A stretch of 64,000 nucleotides of DNA from Anaerovorax sp. IOR16 (GTDB taxonomy: Bacteria; Bacillota; Clostridia; Peptostreptococcales; Anaerovoracaceae): positions 163,098-227,097 of the forward strand of contig NZ_JADQTL010000012.1 in assembly GCF_017168145.1 (NCBI RefSeq). Reading direction: 5' to 3'. The translations under genes were made by a program, and so were the position numbers. Numbering within the stretch: position 1 is the stretch's first letter; the number at the start of each line of letters is the position of its first letter. Below are positions 55,798-63,630 of the stretch, in pieces. The notes under the pieces were generated by a model that saw only the letters and a program-made list of their open reading frames with translations, did no database searches and was not told where the DNA came from.

Positions 55798-55852
55798 TTG
55801 ACATATGTCATTTATAGTTTTATTATACCCCGTTTGCGACATATGTCAATAA
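55798..55852 (-). promoter_or_regulatory. promoter of the NifX/MinD operon with two palindromic operators
   Basis: On the minus strand TTGACA (55844-55849), 16-bp spacer and TATAAT (55822-55827). GACATATGTC occurs twice: over the -35 (55838-55847) and within TGACATATGTCA just downstream of the start (55799-55810). The centres are 38 bp apart and the flanks extend the symmetry (TTATTGACATATGTC facing GACATATGTCAATAA). This is a classic repressor layout. Confidence 0.8.
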
Positions 55853-55994
55853 CAAATTGTATATTTATTATGGTATTTTTTTCAATCAATTAAAACAAAC
55901 TACAAATTTATTTATTATAATCCATTGAAATTCCAATCATATCGTCCATCGTTGTTTTACGTTTTATTATATATTATTTAATTTTTTAAGCAAA

Positions 55995-56456
55995 TTAATA
56001 CTCTTCTTTATCCTTTTCCTCTTCCTCCTTAATCTGAATTGCCCCAACTGTTACTGCACCAACTGCCACCATTTTTACCAGTTTTTTTACACCTTTTTTA
56101 ACCCGTTGTTTATCGTGCTTTAATGCTCCATCTACAATTTCACTTCCTTGTTCAACAACATTACGTACATTATTTTCAATATTTCCTATGACAGTCTTTC
56201 CAGCTTCTTTTAAGTCTTTTTTTCCTGACTGAATCCTTTGAGGTTTTTTTCGAACGGTACCGGAAATGATTTTTGTTGTTCCACTTGCCGCATCCCCTGC
56301 AATCTTTCCTGTAAGAATGGTTGAATCAACAATACTCTCCCCAATTTCATCCACAATTTTTTTCCCGCTCATTTTTCCAATCAATGATATTGTGCCGCCA
56401 ATCACACCGCCAACAGTCGCCCCTGTAATGATTCCCGCTTTCTTTATCTTATTCAT
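55995..56456 (-). CDS. hypothetical glycine-zipper protein
   Basis: A 153-residue protein I do not recognise. The N terminus KIKKAGIITGATVGGVIGGTISLIG has the small-residue spacing of a glycine zipper and could be a membrane-inserting helix. The middle is amphipathic and Lys/Glu-rich; a second hydrophobic stretch (LVKMVAVGAVTVGAIQI) precedes an acidic end (KEEEEKDKEEY). ATG at 56456 follows GAGAGGGG; an open frame to 56546 is less supported. It stands alone upstream of a tRNA gene. Confidence 0.6.
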   Translation of the reverse strand: MNKIKKAGIITGATVGGVIGGTISLIGKMSGKKIVDEIGESIVDSTILTGKIAGDAASGTTKIISGTVRKKPQRIQSGKKDLKEAGKTVIGNIENNVRNVVEQGSEIVDGALKHDKQRVKKGVKKLVKMVAVGAVTVGAIQIKEEEEKDKEEY

Positions 56457-56574
56457 GCTTTTCCCCTCTCTCTTTATCTCTCTATTAATAAACATAATAT
56501 CTTTTAGTTTAATTGCACTTTCAACATACTTTAAAATTTTTTTCATTCTTTTTTACATTATACTACTTTTTCTC

Positions 56575-56604
56575 TTTACAAACTGTATGTTTTTGTTGTA
56601 TAAT
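56575..56604 (+). promoter_or_regulatory. promoter of tRNA-Arg
   Basis: TTTACA (56575-56580), 18-bp spacer, TATAAT (56599-56604). Confidence 0.65.
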
Positions 56605-56626
56605 AATTCTTGCAGTGCTAAAGCAT

Positions 56627-56703
56627 GCGCTCATAGCTCAATTGGATAGAGTAGCGCACTACGAATGCGAAGGTTGGGAGTTCGAGTCTCTTTGGGCGCA
56701 CCA
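56627..56703 (+). tRNA. tRNA-Arg (anticodon ACG)
   Basis: Cloverleaf: acceptor GCGCTCA pairing with TGGGCGC (one U-G), D arm GCTC/GAGT, anticodon loop CTACGAA (anticodon ACG), variable AAGGT, T loop TTCGAGT on a stem with two G-U pairs, discriminator A and encoded CCA. The anticodon stem has one mismatch at its outer end and the T stem is weak, but the core is intact. Confidence 0.93.
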
Positions 56704-56704
56704 A

Positions 56705-56734
56705 AAGAGTGTCACTATTGTGGCACTCTTTTTA
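56705..56734 (+). terminator. terminator after tRNA-Arg
   Basis: AAGAGTGTCAC and GTGGCACTCTT pair around TATT (one G-U) and are followed by TTTA. Confidence 0.85.
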
Positions 56735-56830
56735 TTTTCCCTTGAAAATTCAACGTTTCATTTTTTATGTACTAGGTTGAACAATTCTTTTATATCAGAT
56801 AGTAATATTACTACAAGAATACTTACAATA

Positions 56831-57466
56831 TCAACTACTTACTAAATATCCAATCGCTAAAGCAAAGAATCCAACTAATAATATGTTCTGTAAATTGCGA
56901 TACCATCTGGAACTCATACAACACCCTTCATTATCTATTCTTTCTTTAGATTTTTTTACCCAAAACATATATCCGAAAAGTGAAAATCCTGCTAAAATAA
57001 CTCCACATACAGAAAGTATAAAAATCCAAATAGTGCCTTCGTCAGAGTATGGAGAATTGGTAAAATACTTTATTCCATAATTTGTAGTAAGTATTATCAT
57101 GACAACAAGAGCCATTTTCCAAGCTGGAATAAAAGTTTTTTCTACAGCACTACACATACTTTCCATTCTAACAATTTCGTCAATTTCTAGTGGTATCGCT
57201 TTATCTTCTTCAGTAGAAAAAATCTGCATTTTCTTCCATTCTAAGATCTTTTGCCAACCTTGTTTGCTCCACTCTAAACCATCGTTGTAAAAACACACAC
57301 TAAATTTCTTATTTGCAGGTTTTATCTTTTTATATTTCCAAAGCCATGTACCAATACTTTGAATTTCCCAACCCCTTGCATACATTGTATTTAAGTGATC
57401 TTTTACTCCTTTATAATCAAAAAAAGAAAATAACCAAAGTTGATATTTAGTATCCAAACCAGTCAT
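56831..57466 (-). CDS. DUF2812-family membrane protein
   Basis: A 211-residue protein. The first 90 residues match the DUF2812 type (FSFFDYKGVKDHLNTMYARGWEIQS, then FSVCFYNDG); three hydrophobic helices follow (MALVVMIILTTNY, IWIFILSVCGVILAGFSLFG, ILLVGFFALAIGYLVS). DUF2812 proteins often accompany PadR-type regulators and may sense membrane state; no such regulator is here. ATG at 57466 follows AGGAGAGG. It lies between tRNA-Arg and a degenerate tRNA 3' copy, so it may be on a small integrated segment. Confidence 0.75.
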   Translation of the reverse strand: MTGLDTKYQLWLFSFFDYKGVKDHLNTMYARGWEIQSIGTWLWKYKKIKPANKKFSVCFYNDGLEWSKQGWQKILEWKKMQIFSTEEDKAIPLEIDEIVRMESMCSAVEKTFIPAWKMALVVMIILTTNYGIKYFTNSPYSDEGTIWIFILSVCGVILAGFSLFGYMFWVKKSKERIDNEGCCMSSRWYRNLQNILLVGFFALAIGYLVSS

Positions 57467-57551
57467 TTTAATACCTCTCCTATTGAAACACCTTTTTATG
57501 AGCAAATCATATCATTTTAAATTCAAAGTTACAATACTATCGAACTGAAAT

Positions 57552-57593
57552 GAAGTGTGAAGGTTGGAAGTTCAAGGCTCTTTGGGCTCACCA
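57552..57593 (+). repeat. degenerate copy of the tRNA-Arg 3' half (possible att remnant)
   Basis: GTGTGAAGGTTGGAAGTTC and AAGGCTCTTTGGGCTCACCA match the tRNA's 3' half with about seven changes over 45 bases, including the CCA end and the following AAAAGA. It is followed by its own hairpin terminator (57595-57630). The 5' half is not recognisable. Confidence 0.8.
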
Positions 57594-57594
57594 A

Positions 57595-57630
57595 AAGAAT
57601 AGATAGCTTATTAACTATCTATTCTTTCTT
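57595..57630 (+). terminator. terminator after the tRNA remnant
   Basis: AAGAATAGATAG and CTATCTATTCTT pair perfectly over 12 bp around an 8-base loop and end in TCTTT. Confidence 0.85.
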
Positions 57631-57764
57631 TATGTATAAAAATGCGAAATATAATTTTTTTAAATTTACAGAAAATTACGCAAATGTTCTATCTACTTGT
57701 TTCTAAAATCTATTAAGGCTATAATGACACTGGAATCATAAAATTATAAAGAAGGTTAAATAAA

Positions 57765-58505
57765 ATGAAAAAAGCAATAAAAGCAGCATTCCCTCATACC
57801 ATTCCAATTTTATTAGGGTATTTGTCTATTGGCATTCCTTTTGGATTGCTTTTAGAAAACGCAGGCTACAATGCTCTTTGGGCATTTTTTATGAGCCTTG
57901 TTATTTTCTCCGGATCCATGCAATATCTTGCTGTCGGGATGATGGCAACCGGTCTTGGACTCGTTGAAGTCGCTATGATGTCATTTCTTGTCAATGTACG
58001 TTATATGTTCTATGGTCTATCCTTCATTGAACGATTTAGTAAAATGGGTTGGAAAAAGTATTACATGATTTTTGCATTGACGGATGAAACCTACTCCTTA
58101 CTTTGCTCTGTAAAGGCACCCAAAGGGGTCGATGAAGATAAATTTATTCTATGCATCGCTGCCTTAAACCATAGCTATTGGATTGTCGGTTCTATTATAG
58201 GTGCTTTGGCTGGTTCTTTGATTACCTTTAATTCCGCAGGGATGGATTTTGCCATGACCGCACTATTCTTAGTTATCTTTCTAGATCAATGGAGAGATTA
58301 TCCAACGCACATTCCGGCACTTTTAGGCATTGCAGCCACTTTACTCGCATTATTTATTTTTGGGGGAGAAAATTTAGCTTTACCAGCAATGCTGTTCATT
58401 TTAATATTACTTTTTATCGGTCGAACACCAATACAAAAAAGATTGGTATTCCAACCATTGCAAGATGAAAAAGAAACCATACAAATGGAACAGGAGGTGT
58501 CCTAA
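57765..58505 (+). CDS. azlC: branched-chain amino acid exporter, large subunit
   Basis: The 246-residue AzlC subunit that exports branched-chain amino acids or related compounds with AzlD. The N-terminal TIPILLGYLSIGIPFGLLLENAGY, SGSMQYLAVGMM and NVRYMFYGLSFIERF are conserved family stretches. About seven helices. The azlD start overlaps its stop. Confidence 0.93.
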   Translation: MKKAIKAAFPHTIPILLGYLSIGIPFGLLLENAGYNALWAFFMSLVIFSGSMQYLAVGMMATGLGLVEVAMMSFLVNVRYMFYGLSFIERFSKMGWKKYYMIFALTDETYSLLCSVKAPKGVDEDKFILCIAALNHSYWIVGSIIGALAGSLITFNSAGMDFAMTALFLVIFLDQWRDYPTHIPALLGIAATLLALFIFGGENLALPAMLFILILLFIGRTPIQKRLVFQPLQDEKETIQMEQEVS

Positions 58506-58834
58506 TGTCGATTTCACCAGGATATGCTTTTCTTATGGTCGTAGTCATGTCTGTAGTCATAATGGGACAACGTGCAACACCATTTTTCTTGTTCACAAAA
58601 GGCACACCGAAAGCCATTGATTATATTGGACAAGCGCTCCCACCAGCCGTTATGGCAATGCTCATTATCTATTGTTTAAAAAATGTTTCGCTCACTTCGT
58701 TTCCTTTTGGACTTCCTGAGTTTCTATCCATCGCATTTGTTGGAATTGTTCATTTATGGAAACATAATAATCTTATTAGTATTTTAGGCGGAACCATTTT
58801 ATATATGTTTTTAATTCAGGTGGTATTTTCATAA
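58505..58834 (+). CDS. azlD: branched-chain amino acid exporter, small subunit
   Basis: The 109-residue AzlD partner with about four helices: RATPFFLFTKGTPKAIDYIGQALPPAVMAML is the family core, split here across helix 1 and 2. It is translationally coupled to azlC (one-base overlap). Confidence 0.9.
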   Translation: MSISPGYAFLMVVVMSVVIMGQRATPFFLFTKGTPKAIDYIGQALPPAVMAMLIIYCLKNVSLTSFPFGLPEFLSIAFVGIVHLWKHNNLISILGGTILYMFLIQVVFS

Positions 58835-58888
58835 TACCATCTTTTTATATCATATTTACTGCATAGAAAATATCATTTAAATTTCAAA

Positions 58889-59929
58889 TTATACCACTTT
58901 TGTAACAGTATAGGTATTTTCTAAAACATCCCAATTTGCAGGAAACGGCCACGTAAGGTTCCAATATGCAACACCTGCAAGGTCATATTCCTTAACTAAA
59001 TTAAGTTTTGCCTGAATGCTTCTTGCATCCTCAAACCATACTTCATGCTCACGCCCCTGCTCATCTGTATAGTTAAAATAAGGAGACTGAGCAACCGGAT
59101 CAAATTTTATTTCGGCACCTTTTTGCCTTGCCAATTCTTGTGCATCCACATTCGAAAGGATTCTAGCCTTAGATTCCCCTTTTACATAAGGCAATGTCCA
59201 GTCATATCCATAATTGGGAATGCCCATAAGGAGTTTAGAAGGGGGTATTTCCGTAACGGCATAGTTTAAGACCTCACGAACTTTATTAATGGGTGCAACT
59301 GCCATAGGAGGTCCAAAGGTATATCCCCATTCATAAGTCATAGCTAATATTAAATTTGCAGCTTTTCCAATCGCTGCATAATCATGCCCTTCATAGAGAA
59401 GTCCTTTTTGATCTGCAGAAATCTTTGGGGCTACAGCAGCAGTTACCATATATCCTTCCGCATTTAACCGATTCCTTGTTTTCTCAATAAATGCCGCATA
59501 TTTATCTTTATAGGCTGATTCCACATATTCAAAGTCAAAATCAACTCCATTTAATCCTTTGTTACGGATCTCTTCTAAAATTCTATTGATCAATTTTTCT
59601 TGCAAATTTTCATCATCCAGGATTATCTGCAGTAAATCAGTACGAAACGTCCCTTGTTCGGTTAAAGATGTCAGTACCATAATAGGTGCTACTTGATTTT
59701 CTTTTAAGACACTGACTAGTTCATCGTCATTCAGTGGCAGTAAATCCCCATCCTCAGTAATTCCATAACTGAATAAATTAATCGCTGTAAGATCCGGACT
59801 TATTTCTCTTATTAAGTTCAGGTCTACACTTGGATAGACGTATCCATTTACAATAATTTCTCTTTTCGGTTCCTGTTGTTTTTTTAATCCATTTTGAATA
59901 CTCTTTCTAACTGTCACATCATTTCTCAT
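58889..59929 (-). CDS. GH18-family glycosidase, YaaH/SleL-like without LysM
   Basis: A 346-residue GH18 hydrolase fold. The catalytic DxxDxDxE motif reads GLNGVDFDFEYVE, with flanking GYVYPSVDLNLIRE, AMTYEWGYTFGPPMAVAP and KLLMGIPNYGYDW. YaaH/SleL homologues act on cortex peptidoglycan during germination and usually carry N-terminal LysM repeats; here only about 50 charged residues precede the domain and no signal peptide is seen. ATG at 59929 follows GGAGG by nine bases; ATG at 59980 has no site. Confidence 0.85.
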   Translation of the reverse strand: MRNDVTVRKSIQNGLKKQQEPKREIIVNGYVYPSVDLNLIREISPDLTAINLFSYGITEDGDLLPLNDDELVSVLKENQVAPIMVLTSLTEQGTFRTDLLQIILDDENLQEKLINRILEEIRNKGLNGVDFDFEYVESAYKDKYAAFIEKTRNRLNAEGYMVTAAVAPKISADQKGLLYEGHDYAAIGKAANLILAMTYEWGYTFGPPMAVAPINKVREVLNYAVTEIPPSKLLMGIPNYGYDWTLPYVKGESKARILSNVDAQELARQKGAEIKFDPVAQSPYFNYTDEQGREHEVWFEDARSIQAKLNLVKEYDLAGVAYWNLTWPFPANWDVLENTYTVTKVV

Positions 59930-60015
59930 TGCACGTACCTCCACCAACAATTTATTCATAACATATGGATTAAATACCATATTGTTATAAAATAAAAGTA
60001 CGAGCTAAAAAAAAA

Positions 60016-62097
60016 TTATGGTATATATTGCTCCGTAATACTTTGTACATAACCATCTCTCATAACAACTCGGAATGGAGGTGTAAAATCAGAATAATGT
60101 TTCAAATTTTTGAAAAACTCCTCCATAGAAACAGATTTATGAGTTATTTCTTCTCCCCAGTTGATAATATAATATTGGGTTTCATTTGTTACTTGACAAA
60201 ACATTGGATAGTTGTTCGGATTATATATATAGTATCCATTGGGCAGAGCATCCGGATTTATATTCAACTCATTCAGTCTTTTAGAGTCATCCTCTGTTAG
60301 CCATTCAATCTGATCTAAATGGAAAGAAGGTTTGCTATATTTCTCAATTTCAAAGTCTGAAATATACCCTATAAAATGGCTTTCGGGAGTTTCTAAAAAG
60401 TCCTCTACCTTTGCAGAATATTGAGGAACAAGCTCATCAAGGAAAACATATTGCCCAAGGTCTTTATTTATATAATTCAGCGCAACCTGCAACGGATCTA
60501 AGAGATATGGCTTATGCCCCTCGTCACATTGTTGTTGCAGCGTCTTATAATAATCTTCAATTAGACCGTCTGTCATCGGGGTCTCATAATATATGTTTCC
60601 GTTTCCGTCCATCCATCTCTCAACGCACCATATTCCTAAATCTCCTTGAACAATTGGCTGAGATAAAAATAATTGACAAGTCTCTCCGGTAGACAACGGA
60701 AATTTAACAAGAATATGATTTCCACTATATGTTTCATGAGGCAAAAGTTCCAAACCTTCAAGAAAAATTCGAAGTGCTGTTTCCTGACCAGAAAGTTTAG
60801 TTAAATCATTTTCTCCACTCCAAATACAACCCAAATACTGCGGTTGAGAATTTTTATAAGAAAATACCAACATCGGTTTACCTGCACTGCTATCTTCAGT
60901 AATCCATCCATCAATTTCATTCATACCGCCAGCAAGCATTACCTTATTTATATCATCCGGTTTCAAACGATATTCAAGACTCCATATTTCAATAGGATCA
61001 GAAAAGATTTCATCCAACGATGCTATTTTTTCAAGCTTTGTAATCTTACTTTCTATAATTTTAAATTCTGTCCATTGCGCATTTTCGTAACCTTTAATTT
61101 CTTCTTGTATAAATTGATCTGCATAATCCTCAATGGTTAATTTTTTTTGCGGTGGATCGCTCATAAGTCCTATACAAACCCCTGCTACTGCAACTAACGC
61201 AGCAACCATAACCCAAAATTCAGTTTTTTTATAATTTAAAATATTCATAACACGTCCTTTTATATTATTTCCTCCAAAGGAAAGAGGAAAACCGCCAATC
61301 ATCCGTCTTCCTGCAGACAGGGATAAAAGAGAAATGGAATATTCTTTTTTTATCTCACTCCCCATCTGTCGAATTACACTCTCATCACAAGAAAGCTCCA
61401 TATCTTCAGACATAAGCAAAAATGCAACCCAAACAAATGGATTAAACCAATGAATACAAAGTAATAAAAACGCAATAAGCTTTATAATAGGATCAAATCT
61501 TTTGATATGTGTCTGTTCATGTTTTATAATATATTTTCTTTCATTTTCCGTAAGACCTATCGGCAAATATATTTTAGGATTTATTAACCCAAACACAAAT
61601 GGTGTTTGAATGCCATTTATTTCGTAAATAGAATCTGAAATCATTCTTGCCTTCTCTAATTGAGTATGTAATCGAAAGACAGTAAAAAAACTGTAAAGCA
61701 ATAAACATACTATGCCAAATATCCATACCATCTCACCAACAAAGATCCAAATTTGTATAGGATTTATACTTGCATCTGCTACAGGTACAGGTAAGGAATG
61801 ATTCACTGCTTGATCAATCATTGTAATGCCACTTTGAACTTGCGGTTTTTGTGAATACATAATATCTGAGGACAATGTTTGTGTATTCACAAACGTCAGA
61901 CTAAAAATGCTCTCAAAGGAAAATGGACAGGTAAGACGAAACAGTACTGCAGACCAAAGCACATAAGATAAGATTTTAGGCGCTTTTTTAAGCAGCCTAC
62001 GTACAATGATACAAACAATATAACATAGGAAGATGTAATACTCATATTTAGAATTTGAAGAAATAATTGCTCCATTTTTATACCTCTTTATGTTCAT
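60016..62097 (-). CDS. M56 (BlaR1/MecR1-like) membrane metallopeptidase with unrelated C-terminal sensor
   Basis: A 693-residue membrane protein. Helices near the N terminus enclose a zinc protease domain: HEQTHIKRFDP (HExxH) and the downstream ELSCDESVIRQMG. In BlaR1 systems this protease relieves repression by cleaving the BlaI repressor. A further helix (WVMVAALVAVAGVCIGLM) leads to a C-terminal domain of about 370 residues, which lacks the SxxK-type penicillin-binding site of BlaR1 and is not recognised. It overlaps the blaI-like gene by 20 bases, so the two are coupled. Confidence 0.88.
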   Translation of the reverse strand: MNIKRYKNGAIISSNSKYEYYIFLCYIVCIIVRRLLKKAPKILSYVLWSAVLFRLTCPFSFESIFSLTFVNTQTLSSDIMYSQKPQVQSGITMIDQAVNHSLPVPVADASINPIQIWIFVGEMVWIFGIVCLLLYSFFTVFRLHTQLEKARMISDSIYEINGIQTPFVFGLINPKIYLPIGLTENERKYIIKHEQTHIKRFDPIIKLIAFLLLCIHWFNPFVWVAFLLMSEDMELSCDESVIRQMGSEIKKEYSISLLSLSAGRRMIGGFPLSFGGNNIKGRVMNILNYKKTEFWVMVAALVAVAGVCIGLMSDPPQKKLTIEDYADQFIQEEIKGYENAQWTEFKIIESKITKLEKIASLDEIFSDPIEIWSLEYRLKPDDINKVMLAGGMNEIDGWITEDSSAGKPMLVFSYKNSQPQYLGCIWSGENDLTKLSGQETALRIFLEGLELLPHETYSGNHILVKFPLSTGETCQLFLSQPIVQGDLGIWCVERWMDGNGNIYYETPMTDGLIEDYYKTLQQQCDEGHKPYLLDPLQVALNYINKDLGQYVFLDELVPQYSAKVEDFLETPESHFIGYISDFEIEKYSKPSFHLDQIEWLTEDDSKRLNELNINPDALPNGYYIYNPNNYPMFCQVTNETQYYIINWGEEITHKSVSMEEFFKNLKHYSDFTPPFRVVMRDGYVQSITEQYIP

Positions 62098-62440
62098 TAA
62101 TTAACTTTAATAAATCCTTAATTTCCTTTTCATTTAATTTTGTACTTCTGGTAAATGCTGCAACAAACTTAGGTAAAGACCCGTTAAATGTCTCATCTAC
62201 AAACTGTTTGCTTTGTAAGGAGTAAAATTCATCTCTTTTAATCAAAGATGTCACAAGCGCATCATTATTTTGTAATATCCCTCGCTGACATAATTTTCTT
62301 AAAACCGTATATGTTGTTGACTTTTTCCAATTTAACTCTTTATTACAGAGTTTTACTAAATCACCTGAATATATTGGTTCATTTTCCCATATTATCTCAA
62401 CAAATTTACTTTCTATCTCTGCTAATTTATATTCAGTCAA
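62078..62440 (-). CDS. BlaI/MecI/CopY-family transcriptional repressor
   Basis: A 120-residue winged-helix repressor: LAEIESKFVEIIWENEP, the recognition helix WKKSTTYTVLRKLCQRGIL and the dimerisation helix ending KEIKDLLKLINEHKEV. Start is TTG at 62440, seven bases after AAAGGAGG. It is the usual partner of the M56 protease that follows. The 120-residue length is normal. No target resistance gene is present nearby. Confidence 0.9.
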   Translation of the reverse strand: MTEYKLAEIESKFVEIIWENEPIYSGDLVKLCNKELNWKKSTTYTVLRKLCQRGILQNNDALVTSLIKRDEFYSLQSKQFVDETFNGSLPKFVAAFTRSTKLNEKEIKDLLKLINEHKEV

Positions 62441-62454
62441 ATTCTTTGCCTCCT

Positions 62455-62520
62455 TTTTAGTTTATCTATAATAGACCATGATTCAAGTTTACTCTAAATA
62501 AACCAAATAGTCAATAAATA
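62455..62520 (-). promoter_or_regulatory. candidate promoter/operator region of the blaI-M56 pair
   Basis: GTTTA(N7)TAAAC (around 62494-62510) and GTTTATCTATAATAGAC (around 62461-62477) share the half-site GTTTA, as would be expected for a self-regulated repressor. A TATTAT box lies between them. Confidence 0.35.
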
Positions 62521-62536
62521 AAAACTATAAAAAAAC

Positions 62537-62570
62537 AAAAAAAAGTAGCTCTTTTTCAAGAACTGCTCTT
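62537..62570 (-). terminator. rRNA-operon-proximal terminator, distal copy
   Basis: On the minus strand GCAGTTCTT pairs with AAGAGCTAC (one mismatch) and is followed by eight T. It is a near copy of the terminator at 62976-63004. Confidence 0.65.
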
Positions 62571-62663
62571 ACTTACTAGCCTGCTTAATTTGTAAAACAA
62601 ATTGCTAGCAGACTTATGCAAGAAATTCACAAAGTTATACTTTGTAGAATTTTACTGCTAAAA

Positions 62664-62737
62664 CTGGCAACGTCCTACTCTCCCAGGCAACGTTCGCCAA
62701 TGGCTCACTCCTCCGCTTCGCTTCGCTGTCCCATTTT
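62664..62737 (-). repeat. 5S rRNA 3'-end fragment with extended spacer motif, copy 1
   Basis: The first 24 bases, read on the minus strand, match the last 24 of 5S rRNA (one change), then continue with a 50-base extension (to CCCATTTT) shared with copies 2 and 3. It is followed by a different hairpin (ATTCTGTC...GACAGAAT) than in the other copies. A third hairpin, GAAAATC/GATTTTC around GAATC, lies near 62785-62812. Confidence 0.85.
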
Positions 62738-62975
62738 AACATTCTGTCCAGCATTTTAATGCTGCTGACAGAATTTAGGCTAGAAAATCATGAATCTTGA
62801 TTCATAGATTTTCATCGTCTTTTGCTTTATATCCATATGAAAAAAGCGAACCCACTTATATTATAGTAAGATCTTGCGTTGCAAGATAAATGTCAAAGGT
62901 TTACAACTGGTTAATAACTTTCCACTAACTCCATTACCAGTTGCATAAGTTCGAGCCACGTTCTTTCAAAAACAA

Positions 62976-63004
62976 GAAAAAAGCAGCTCTTTTTCAAGAA
63001 CTGC
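62976..63004 (-). terminator. terminator between repeat copies 1 and 2
   Basis: GCAGTTCTT and AAGAGCTGC pair fully (one G-U) on the minus strand; six or more T follow. Confidence 0.8.
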
Positions 63005-63013
63005 TCTTACTTA

Positions 63014-63229
63014 AAACTGGCGACGTCCTACTCTCCCAGGCAACGTTCGCCAATGGCTCACTCCTCCGCTTCGCTTCGCTGTCCCATTTTCCATTGCAGC
63101 TTAAGACTGCGGAAAATGGGCACCTTCCCGCCGAATAAATTATGGTAGGTACTTGGCGGATAATTATCTATGAAATTAGAATTCTCATATATAAAAAAAA
63201 GAAGCTATCAAAAGATAACTTCTTTTTTT
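63014..63229 (-). repeat. 216-bp tandem cassette with 5S rRNA 3' end, copy 2
   Basis: Exact repeat of 63230-63445 with period 216. The unit holds 24 bases of the 5S 3' end (63017-63040), the 50-base extension, a CCCATTTTCC/GGAAAATGGG hairpin, a 12-base 5S-like GGTACTTGGCGG in the opposite orientation, and a terminator GAAGTTATC/GATAGCTTC with eight T at the far end. Confidence 0.92.
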
Positions 63230-63445
63230 AAACTGGCGACGTCCTACTCTCCCAGGCAACGTTCGCCAATGGCTCACTCCTCCGCTTCGCTTCGCTGTCC
63301 CATTTTCCATTGCAGCTTAAGACTGCGGAAAATGGGCACCTTCCCGCCGAATAAATTATGGTAGGTACTTGGCGGATAATTATCTATGAAATTAGAATTC
63401 TCATATATAAAAAAAAGAAGCTATCAAAAGATAACTTCTTTTTTT
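63230..63445 (-). repeat. 216-bp tandem cassette with 5S rRNA 3' end, copy 3
   Basis: Second exact copy of the same unit, ending at the true 5S gene. Its terminator (about 63411-63445) is the one directly behind 5S rRNA. Confidence 0.92.
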
Positions 63446-63448
63446 AAA

Positions 63449-63562
63449 CTGGCGACGTCCTACTCTCCCAGGCAGCTGCCCGCCAAGTACCATCAGCGCA
63501 AAGGAGCTTAACTACTGTGTTCGATATGGGAACAGGTGTGACCTCCTTGCTATAGTCACCAG
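63449..63562 (-). rRNA. rrf: 5S ribosomal RNA
   Basis: Complete 5S rRNA, read right to left: 5' CTGGTGACTATAGCAAGGAGG, the conserved CCCATATCGAACACAG and GTACTTGGCGG, ending GTAGGACGTCGCCAG. It lies 68 bases after the 23S gene, in the usual 16S-23S-5S order, and is followed by the tandem cassettes. Confidence 0.97.
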
Positions 63563-63630
63563 ATTTTTTTGAAGGTTAGTACCCTCAAAACCAAACAATG
63601 TAATCTTTTTACTTCTTACTTGAAACCATT

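Noticed and set aside
57541..57593. A second functional tRNA gene
   Set aside because: Only the 3' half is recognisable; the acceptor 5' strand, D arm and anticodon arm cannot be formed.
60016..62440. A beta-lactam resistance regulator (blaR1/blaI)
   Set aside because: The sensor lacks SxxK-type penicillin-binding motifs and there is no beta-lactamase or mecA-like target nearby. Kept as a generic M56/BlaI pair.
62941..63364. Two short plus-strand open frames in the rDNA-proximal repeats
   Set aside because: They are translations of the 5S-derived cassettes and their terminators, identical where the repeats are identical, with no ribosome-binding site.
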